A model generated the notes under the pieces. The model was given only the letters and a program-made list of their open reading frames with translations. It searched no databases and was not told where the DNA came from. From contig JBCBHL010000165.1 in the NCBI GenBank assembly GCA_038525605.1, forward strand, positions 1 through 15,392: DNA of 15,392 nucleotides. Reading direction: 5' to 3'. A program made the translations under genes and the position numbers. Source of the stretch: JANSWY01 sp038525605 (GTDB lineage Bacteria > Bacteroidota > Bacteroidia > Cytophagales > Cyclobacteriaceae). Positions 1 to 6,628 of this stretch are shown here, piece after piece; position 1 is the first letter of the stretch; each line of letters opens with the position of its first letter.

Positions 1-12
1 GAAGAAAGATAG
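1..12 (+). CDS. Possible 3' end of an upstream gene (partial)
   Basis: Read in frame 1, the first twelve bases give Glu-Glu-Arg-stop, with TAG at 10-12, two bases before the ATG of the next gene. This matches the tight packing of the rest of the operon and may be the tail of a preceding gene. In Afp-type clusters the gene before the Afp7-like one is often a short DUF5908/Afp6-type protein with a charged C-terminus, which would fit. Four codons cannot identify it. The frame of the next gene is also open to the window edge, so this reading could be chance. Confidence 0.25.
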   Translation, partial: EER

Positions 13-13
13 A

Positions 14-715
14 ATGGCAGATTTAGAAACCATAGGAGACAGAATTGGGCTGCCCAGCCACATGAAAATCATGCGGGTGGATCCTGAAACGCTGAAGAAG
101 GAAGAGAAAATCAGCTGGCAGGAAGTATATACTGTGCTTGTGAACCCTGAATCTTACAAGGTATCTCATCAGATGGTCTATCAAAAAGATCAGGCGATCA
201 ATTCGCTAAACCCGGCTTATCGATTTAACAGTGTTGCTTCAGAAGGTTTTGATATCGAACTGCTCTTTGATAGTACAGGTTCGTTGGGCAATGTACCAAT
301 ACTCAATCAAAAAACGGTTTTGGAGCAGATCAATCAATTTTTGGAAATTGGCTACCCTGTACAGAAAGATGACTGTGGAAAAGTGAAACCCTTACCGCTT
401 CTGCTAGTCTGGGGCGACATGAAATTTAAAGGGTTCCTTGAAGCGGTAGACATTACCTATTCTCATTTCGATGCAACCGGTTCACCAATTAGAGCAACAG
501 CATCCTGCAAGTTTACAGGAGGACAAGTTAAGGTAGGCAAGAATCCTAATGTTAACGTAAGCCCTAAGAAAAAGGTCGATTACGCTAAAGAAAAGCATGC
601 CATCAATGGCGTATTGAAATATGGAAGTTATCTAACGATTGTCTCTTCACAGCCAAGGAGCGCATTGCCTAAATCTCTTAGAATTGCAGAAGAAATCATC
701 AAACTAATTATCTGA
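14..715 (+). CDS. eCIS tube/baseplate adaptor (Afp7-like CIS_tube protein)
   Basis: 233 residues. This looks like the contractile injection system tube-adaptor family (Afp7/Pvc7, gp53-like), which sits between the inner tube and the spike hub in the baseplate. Family-like signatures are the NPESY motif (about residues 44-48), a 'FDIELLFDST' strand (about 80-90), 'LLVWGDMKFKGFLEAVDITYSHFD' split across residues 129-152, and 'TGSPIRATASCKF' (155-167), which is the family's 'pdGtPlRAtv...F' hallmark. Classical Afp7 proteins carry a LysM domain after this core. Here the last ~65 residues are a Lys-rich linker and a short piece (YGSYLTIVSSQPRSALP...IIKLII) that only vaguely recalls a LysM half, without the usual start. 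The domain therefore seems lost or decayed. The start at 14 is the first Met; the frame is open upstream by four codons. The next gene, for the hub, starts three bases after the stop. Confidence 0.85.
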   Translation: MADLETIGDRIGLPSHMKIMRVDPETLKKEEKISWQEVYTVLVNPESYKVSHQMVYQKDQAINSLNPAYRFNSVASEGFDIELLFDSTGSLGNVPILNQKTVLEQINQFLEIGYPVQKDDCGKVKPLPLLLVWGDMKFKGFLEAVDITYSHFDATGSPIRATASCKFTGGQVKVGKNPNVNVSPKKKVDYAKEKHAINGVLKYGSYLTIVSSQPRSALPKSLRIAEEIIKLII

Positions 716-718
716 CCG

Positions 719-2521
719 ATGAGTGATGGAAACGATATGGCCAAACTCAGCTATGAGATTCAGTTCAACGGACAGTCGCACAGCAAAGGGTTAATAGGTA
801 TTTCGGTAAATACTGCTATCAATAAAATTCCGAAAGCCAGACTTGAGTTCAACTTTAATCAGTTTATCTCTGACAAATGTGGTAATAAGAATTATTCCAT
901 CACTCCCGCCAATGCGTTTGATTCAGGGGAGGAAAACAAGGAAATATCCTTCACTCCCGGCACTGAGATCATAATTTCAATTGGATGGGAAGAAGAACGG
1001 CAGCAAGTATTTAAGGGGTTGATTACCAAACACCAGCTTGTTGTGAAAAATGATGGCTCGCAGATTCTGACACTGGAGTGTAAGCATATTGCGAATAAAA
1101 TGACTCTGGCAACTAAAACCAGAATGCTTCATCAGGACGTAGGAACAGGAAGTAATGGAGATGAGGTCAATAGGGTGGATGATGATAGTATTTTGATCCA
1201 CCTGGTAGAAAACAGTGATACAGACCTGACACTCAATATTCAGGATCAGCCATTATTCAGTTTCGATCATGAAAATATGATACAATACAACTGCTCCGAC
1301 TGGGATTTCCTGGTCATGCGTGCAGAAGCTACCTCAAGGGTTTGTGTTGTTTCCGGTGATGAGATTATTTTGTTACATCCTAAAATTGACAAACCAACTG
1401 AGTTTAAGATTGCAACAGGAGACAACCTGATGGAGTATGCAGCTGAGTTGGACGAGACGCTGATATTTCCAGAAGTGACCATCCATAGTTGGGAAATTGA
1501 TGAACAGGATATGCAAGAGGTGTCGGAAAGTGCCGTAAACCTTTTGCCAGATGCTCATACAGTAAGAGAGGAAGCGTTTTTAAACTACCCGGCTGATTTA
1601 TCTGTCAATGAATCCAGGGCATGGGTGAAAAACCTGATCGATCGTAAAGCCCTCGCTAAAGTGAGAAGTACAGCCAAATTAAAGGGAACAAACGGTATAG
1701 CAATCGGCCAGACGATCAGTCTCAGTGAGTTTGCCAGGGGTTGGAACAAAGATGCTTTTGTTTCAGGAATCAAGCACGTTATCGTAAAAGGTTCCTGGTA
1801 TACTTACGTTCAGTTCGGCCTCACTGATAAGAAACATGCAGAGATTTACAACATTGCTGGAAAAGTCAGCGAGCCAATAATGCCAGCTATTCCGGGTTTG
1901 CATTACGGAAAGGCGGTGGACTATAAAAAAAGCGAAGGAGGGCATGAATTGCTTGAGGTAGAAATGTCTACGGGTAATGAATCAGCGACGAAACAGACTC
2001 TCTACGCACGGCTCTCAACTTTTTCTGCTGGTAGCAACGGAGGAGCCATCTTCAGACCCTATCCCGGCGATGAGGTAGTCATTGGTTTTATAGGCAATGA
2101 TCCCAGATTTCCAATCGTTCTGGGAGTCTTGTATAACAGCCAGGATGAGTCACCGATTGCACTGAAAAACAATGAGCAACTGGAAACGGGACTTTGCATC
2201 AATGACTGGAAAATCCTGATCAACGAGGAGTCTCAATCGATGGATATTGCTTCGCCGGAAGGTCAATTATTTAAAATAGACGACCAGAACAAAAGCATCC
2301 AAATGATTCATGACAATCAGAACGCTATCAGCATCAATCAGAAAGGAATTACGCTGGAATCCAGTAAGGTAGTCATCAAAGGCAGCCAGGGAGTTGAAAT
2401 ATCCGGGGCTAACATAACCGGAAAAGCAGATTCGGAAATGAAACTGGAAAGTGGCCTGACGCTGTCACTGGAAGGCAAAGTATCTGCAAAACTGAAAGGA
2501 CAAATAACACAGATTAACTAA
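719..2521 (+). CDS. VgrG-like central hub/spike protein (Afp8-like)
   Basis: 600 residues. This is a VgrG/Afp8-type fusion of the T4 gp27 hub and gp5 spike, expected to trimerise at the centre of the baseplate and carry the PAAR tip. Residues 1 to about 390 form the gp27-like region, starting with the typical 'LSYEIQFNG' strand. From about 394 (HYGKAVDY) an OB-fold follows, with 'GGAIFRPYPGDEVVIGF' near 441-457 and 'DPRFPIVLGVLYN' near 461-473; these are the signature of VgrG/gp5 N-terminal domains. Residues ~480-600 are short alternating hydrophobic/polar strands rich in Ser, Gly and Lys ('KGITLESSKVVIKGSQG', 'EMKLESGLTLSLEGK'), as in the beta-helical needle. The protein ends with the needle. 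No enzymatic or toxin domain is attached, so cargo is probably not carried as a spike fusion. The start at 719 lies three bases after the previous stop; Met7 is a possible alternative. Confidence 0.93.
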   Translation: MSDGNDMAKLSYEIQFNGQSHSKGLIGISVNTAINKIPKARLEFNFNQFISDKCGNKNYSITPANAFDSGEENKEISFTPGTEIIISIGWEEERQQVFKGLITKHQLVVKNDGSQILTLECKHIANKMTLATKTRMLHQDVGTGSNGDEVNRVDDDSILIHLVENSDTDLTLNIQDQPLFSFDHENMIQYNCSDWDFLVMRAEATSRVCVVSGDEIILLHPKIDKPTEFKIATGDNLMEYAAELDETLIFPEVTIHSWEIDEQDMQEVSESAVNLLPDAHTVREEAFLNYPADLSVNESRAWVKNLIDRKALAKVRSTAKLKGTNGIAIGQTISLSEFARGWNKDAFVSGIKHVIVKGSWYTYVQFGLTDKKHAEIYNIAGKVSEPIMPAIPGLHYGKAVDYKKSEGGHELLEVEMSTGNESATKQTLYARLSTFSAGSNGGAIFRPYPGDEVVIGFIGNDPRFPIVLGVLYNSQDESPIALKNNEQLETGLCINDWKILINEESQSMDIASPEGQLFKIDDQNKSIQMIHDNQNAISINQKGITLESSKVVIKGSQGVEISGANITGKADSEMKLESGLTLSLEGKVSAKLKGQITQIN

Positions 2522-2528
2522 AAGCATT

Positions 2529-2801
2529 ATGTCAAAACCGATAGTAAGAGTAGGGGACTTATACACAAACCCATCAATGCAGGGAGCTAGCACGGCAATT
2601 GTTTGTCCTGGTGCCTTAACAGTAATTGTCAATGGCAGGCCAGTAGTACAGGTAACTGATTCGCTAATGCCCATACCAGACATGGCACTTCCAGGGATCA
2701 GCACGGTTTTCCACAATAATTTGCCTCTCAATTCTCTGGGAGGCCAGACAATGCAGGGTGGGGCACTGCTTTCAGGATCTACAGATGTTTTAATAGGCTA
2801 G
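2529..2801 (+). CDS. PAAR-like spike-tip protein (Afp10-like)
   Basis: 90 residues, the usual size of a stand-alone PAAR protein, which forms the conical tip on the trimeric spike. It has the PAAR layout: 'VRVGDLYTNP' at the start, 'TVIVNGRPVVQVTDS' (31-45), 'PGISTVFHNNLPL' (55-67) and the closing 'GGALLSGSTDVLIG' (77-90). The position straight after the VgrG-like hub gene supports the call. It departs from the family in its metal site. Known PAAR tips bind zinc through three His and one Cys, but only Cys26 and His62 are present here, and the usual 'HGG' near the end reads 'QGG' (76-78). The tip may be stabilised without zinc. The gene starts seven bases after the hub stop and ends two bases before the gp25-like gene. 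The call rests on motif pattern and context. Confidence 0.85.
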   Translation: MSKPIVRVGDLYTNPSMQGASTAIVCPGALTVIVNGRPVVQVTDSLMPIPDMALPGISTVFHNNLPLNSLGGQTMQGGALLSGSTDVLIG

Positions 2802-2803
2802 AT

Positions 2804-3208
2804 ATGGAAACTGAAAAATTACTAGGAATTGGATGGTCATTTCCACCATCTTTTGACAACCAGAGCAATAGTCCTGAGATGTTGAATGGTGTAGCAGATG
2901 TGGAAAACAGCATATATGTGATTTTACACACCAAGTTGGGAGAGAGAATCATGAGAAGGGATTTCGGTTCCAATATTCACGAGCTCATGTTTGAACCACT
3001 CAGTCACAACATGAAAACCTACATGGCCGCTACGCTTTCTGAGGCATTGGTTCTCAATGAACCAAGAATAGAAATAGAAGACCTAAAATTAGAACAAACA
3101 GATTCTTTTGAAGGGAAGGTACTGATCAGTATATCTTATCTGATCATCGAAACGCAAACAGCGGGTAACCTGATCGTTCCCTATTCATTAACTGAAAATT
3201 TCTCATAG
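2804..3208 (+). CDS. gp25-like baseplate wedge protein (Afp9-like)
   Basis: 134 residues, a typical length for the GPW/gp25 family. These proteins link the baseplate to the first sheath ring and are conserved in contractile phages, type VI secretion (TssE) and eCIS. Visible signatures are 'LGIGWSFPPSF' at the N-terminus (about 7-17), a 'DVENSIYVILHTKLGERIMRRDFGS' block split over residues 32-56 and containing the family's GER(I/V)MRxDFG core, 'MFEPLS' (about 61-66), the EPRIEIED motif (about 87-94), and a closing strand pair 'ISYLIIET...NLIVPYSL'. The EPRI motif is the most diagnostic. The start at 2804 follows the PAAR stop by two bases, and the stop abuts the ATG at 3209 directly, so translation of the three genes is probably coupled. 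In the classical afp cluster the gp25-like gene precedes the PAAR gene; here the order is reversed. Confidence 0.95.
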   Translation: METEKLLGIGWSFPPSFDNQSNSPEMLNGVADVENSIYVILHTKLGERIMRRDFGSNIHELMFEPLSHNMKTYMAATLSEALVLNEPRIEIEDLKLEQTDSFEGKVLISISYLIIETQTAGNLIVPYSLTENFS

Positions 3209-6200
3209 ATGACCCGTTCTCTTCCGGAAATATTGAACCCTCTCAGCCACTCGGGAACCAGCCAATACGAACGAATGGCAGATGAATTGAGCTTTGACTA
3301 TGTCAGAATTGAGGAAAGACATGAATCCGACTTTCTCAATTACGCTGCAAGATTAGCTGAAACGATTACCTATTACGATCAAAATAACATCCCGGCTGGC
3401 AACTGGAGAAGCTTTTTTGATGGTAATACAAGCACCAATGTACCCCATAAGGCCTTGTTTATTGCATTTGTCAGGTTGTTGGAAGCGTTAAATGAACACG
3501 CAAACTCATTGTTGCCTGATCACCTCAATTATCAATATGAAGAGGTTTTGAGGTTTACCAGAAAAAATGCCTCGGCTCGGAAAGCTCACTTGTTTTTCAA
3601 ATGTGCAAAAACATTAACCAGTAAATTTTTAGAAAAAGGAACCCAATTCGTTGCGGGTACAGGATTGGATGGAAAAGAAATACTTTTTAAAATAGTTGAT
3701 GAAATTGTCATCAACAAAACGGTTCTGAGTGCCTGTCTTTCCACTTTTAAACATTCGGAGCAATTTGGAGAAAGAATTTTCACCAAAGATTTTACCGATC
3801 AGCTAATTGACGATCAGATTAACGAAGGGCTGTCTGTCTTCGGTGAATCACAGCTCACCTATGAAAAGATTACTGGTGAATTCGAAGAGGTGTTTAAGGA
3901 AAAAAGGAATTTTACCATGCGGGAAGGTAAGATAGGTTTCTCTTTGAGTTCTTCGATGTTACGACTGAGAGAAGGGAGACGAAAAATAAGCCTAAAGCTA
4001 TGCTTCATCGGATCCATTCCTGATTTTAATAAATCTCAATTCCTATTTTCATTCACAGCAGAAAATGGATGGCACCAGTTACAGACCAATCAGGTTTCGG
4101 TCGTCAAAGCGGGTAATGGGGAAGAGCTACATTTCGATTTTGAAATTGCCAATACGGATCCTGCTATTTTTGATTTTGACACTGATATCCATGGAGGACA
4201 ATATCAGTCTGACTATCCGGTATTTAGCATTATACTAAAGCATGATACCATAGAAAAATATGCCTATTCCAGATGGAAGAATGCGAGAATTGATGATGTC
4301 AAATTGAAAGTAGCCGCAGAAGGGGTGCGGTCGCTGATTTTCCAGAACGAATCATCACAACTGGAAGCGTCTAAACCTTTTAGTCTTTTCGGGCTGATAC
4401 CGGCTATTGGAGATCATTTTTATGTAGGTCATCAGGATATATTCAATGAAAAGCTGGAAAGCCTGAATCTGAATATCAAATGGAAGGATATTCCCGAATT
4501 AAATTTTTCAACGTATTATCAAAATTATGCAGTCCAACCTTCCAACACTGCTTTCAAAGTAAAGAAAGCAGTGCTCGATCGGAAGGAATGGCATAGCTTC
4601 AATTCGGTATCCAGTATTTTTCACCCGCAGAACGCTGGATTCGTATCAAAAATTGATTTCAATCTGGGTGCCCTCTCATCAATCGAAAGAAAAACTACCA
4701 GCCAGGCTTTTGATCGGTGGGATTATACGGTAGCGCATGGCTTTATCAGACTGACTTTATCTGGACCAGATATTGGAGGCTTCAGAGCTTTTGGACACAA
4801 TCTTTACAATCAGGCTGTTAGGAACAATGTCAATAGCAATAACATTGTCAACCAGCCATACACACCAATAGTAGAGCAGATTACTTTGGATTATGAAACT
4901 GAAGAAGTTTCCTTCATCAACAATCAACTTGATTATTTCTATCATGAATGGCCGTTTGGACAGAGGCTAATTCAAATAGAAGGCATGGGTAATCCCAAGA
5001 CATTGCTACCATCGCTCAGTGCCGAAGGTACAGCATTCATTGGTTTGAAAAACTTAAAGCCACCTCAAAGTATCAGTATGCTTTTTCAGCTGAAAAGCGG
5101 AAGCGGAGATGCCGCTAAAAGCCAGGTTGCGACAGGAATTAATTGGTTTTACCTGGAGGGAGATGAATGGGTCACTTTGGATCGGTTGCGAATCAGCCAG
5201 GATACCAGTAGTAATTTATTACATTCAGGCATTTTAAAGTTTGATCTGCCTGCAACTATTGATGACAGGCATCACATAATGCCCGATGGTCACTTTTGGC
5301 TGAAGGCGGAAATGACAGAAAATGCCGCCAGCATCGATTTGTTGCAAAGTATTCATTTGCAAGCGGTGGTTTTAGAAGAAGAAACTGTCGGAATAAGTGA
5401 GCAACCCATCGCTCCGCAAACCATGAAGAAACCAAAATCCGGCAGTAAAGGAATAGCGCTAGCAATGCAGCCCTATGCCTCATTCGAAGGTAAAAAAGCA
5501 GAAAGTCAGTTGGACTTGTATCGAAGAGCACATGAAAGGCTGAGGCATAAAAACAGGGCGATAGCCATCTGGGATTACGAGCGGGTTGTGCTGGAGGAGT
5601 TTCCCGACCTGTATAAAGTCAAATGCCTCAATCATACTGATGAAGTGACAGAGGTTGCAGCAGGAAATGTCATGGTAGCCGTAATTCCCGATTTGAAAAA
5701 CAAAGTGGTAACGTCCCCATTTCAACCTAAATTAAGCTCTTATCAGCGAGTGAAAATCTATGATTTCCTCCGTGTCAGAATTAGTCCCTTTATTCATTTG
5801 CGCGTAGTAAACCCTGTATATGAACCACTTAGTCTGTCGATGAATGTTGGTTTTTACGAGGGCTTTGACGAAGGGTTTTACGGTAAAAAATTACACAGAC
5901 AAATACAGGAGTTCCTTTCGCCGTGGGCATTTGAAAACCATGACAGCTATGGGAAGGGGCTTGCATTCGGTGGTGAGTTGCATAAATCGACCATTCTGAA
6001 ATTTGTGGAGGATTTACCCTATGTGGATTTTGTGAATGATTTCACAATGTATCATCGATATCAGGATGCATCAGTGGCAGAAAGCTTTGAAAATGAAATC
6101 CTCAATAAAAATGGAGTCACAGATCATAGATCAGTAGAGACGATAGGAGCTTATGAGTCTTTCAAAATAGCTTTTGGAGCTGATGACCCATCCAGGTTAA

Positions 6201-6628
6201 CGGCACTGATCGCATTGGAAGTAAGGTTTTTGAAAGGATTGCTCAACCTCACCGATCAGCAATTGCATGAGAAGTTTCTTAATCAGTTTATCCGATCTCT
6301 GGAAAGCAAAAGAGCTGAAGGTAAAACCATTACCAAAACGTTGATTAAGAGCATTTTGAAGACACTTTATTATGTAGACAAGCTGTTTGCAGTTTCATTT
6401 CATTTAGAACTTCCCGATGGTGAAGTGCTCGAAGAAGTGGATGTTGCCAACGCCAAAACATCAGGGAGTGTCATGGTGACCAGCGAACAGCACCGGATAG
6501 GCGTTTACAGAGCTGGAGACTATAAATGTGAAGGAAATGTTCTGATTGGTATTGGCGTCATGATTGTAGAAGCAGATTTCATAGTATCACCCATAAAAAC
6601 ATCAAATAATGAGTACCAGACGAGATAG
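3209..6628 (+). CDS. gp6/baseplate-J-like wedge protein (Afp11-like)
   Basis: 1139 residues. This large baseplate wedge protein of the gp6/BaseplateJ class (Afp11/Pvc11) is expected to form the ring around the hub. The N-terminus ('GTSQYERMADEL', then 'DFLNYAARLAETITYYDQ') resembles the opening of eCIS Afp11 proteins, in which a helical segment precedes long beta-rich modules. The best match is residues ~764-950: 'LYRRAHERLRHKNRAIAIWDYE', split here as LYRRAHERLRHKN and RAIAIWDYE, then 'VAAGNVMVAVIPD', 'ISPFIHLRVVNPVYEPL', 'FLSPWAFE', 'FGGELHKSTILKFVEDLPYVDFV'. That is the conserved BaseplateJ C-terminal block. Between this block and the terminal 'VMVTSEQHRIGVYRAGDYKCEG' piece (about 1090-1115) lies a mainly helical stretch (~965-1080) that I do not recognise and that may be an insertion. 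The gene abuts the gp25-like stop and overlaps the fibre gene by 20 bases. Confidence 0.9.
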   Translation: MTRSLPEILNPLSHSGTSQYERMADELSFDYVRIEERHESDFLNYAARLAETITYYDQNNIPAGNWRSFFDGNTSTNVPHKALFIAFVRLLEALNEHANSLLPDHLNYQYEEVLRFTRKNASARKAHLFFKCAKTLTSKFLEKGTQFVAGTGLDGKEILFKIVDEIVINKTVLSACLSTFKHSEQFGERIFTKDFTDQLIDDQINEGLSVFGESQLTYEKITGEFEEVFKEKRNFTMREGKIGFSLSSSMLRLREGRRKISLKLCFIGSIPDFNKSQFLFSFTAENGWHQLQTNQVSVVKAGNGEELHFDFEIANTDPAIFDFDTDIHGGQYQSDYPVFSIILKHDTIEKYAYSRWKNARIDDVKLKVAAEGVRSLIFQNESSQLEASKPFSLFGLIPAIGDHFYVGHQDIFNEKLESLNLNIKWKDIPELNFSTYYQNYAVQPSNTAFKVKKAVLDRKEWHSFNSVSSIFHPQNAGFVSKIDFNLGALSSIERKTTSQAFDRWDYTVAHGFIRLTLSGPDIGGFRAFGHNLYNQAVRNNVNSNNIVNQPYTPIVEQITLDYETEEVSFINNQLDYFYHEWPFGQRLIQIEGMGNPKTLLPSLSAEGTAFIGLKNLKPPQSISMLFQLKSGSGDAAKSQVATGINWFYLEGDEWVTLDRLRISQDTSSNLLHSGILKFDLPATIDDRHHIMPDGHFWLKAEMTENAASIDLLQSIHLQAVVLEEETVGISEQPIAPQTMKKPKSGSKGIALAMQPYASFEGKKAESQLDLYRRAHERLRHKNRAIAIWDYERVVLEEFPDLYKVKCLNHTDEVTEVAAGNVMVAVIPDLKNKVVTSPFQPKLSSYQRVKIYDFLRVRISPFIHLRVVNPVYEPLSLSMNVGFYEGFDEGFYGKKLHRQIQEFLSPWAFENHDSYGKGLAFGGELHKSTILKFVEDLPYVDFVNDFTMYHRYQDASVAESFENEILNKNGVTDHRSVETIGAYESFKIAFGADDPSRLTALIALEVRFLKGLLNLTDQQLHEKFLNQFIRSLESKRAEGKTITKTLIKSILKTLYYVDKLFAVSFHLELPDGEVLEEVDVANAKTSGSVMVTSEQHRIGVYRAGDYKCEGNVLIGIGVMIVEADFIVSPIKTSNNEYQTR

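Noticed and set aside
719..2801. Type VI secretion vgrG-PAAR island
   Set aside because: The hub and tip alone would fit, but the CIS_tube adaptor upstream and the Afp11/Afp12-like wedge and tape-measure genes downstream are eCIS/phage-tail features, and no type VI membrane-complex gene is present.
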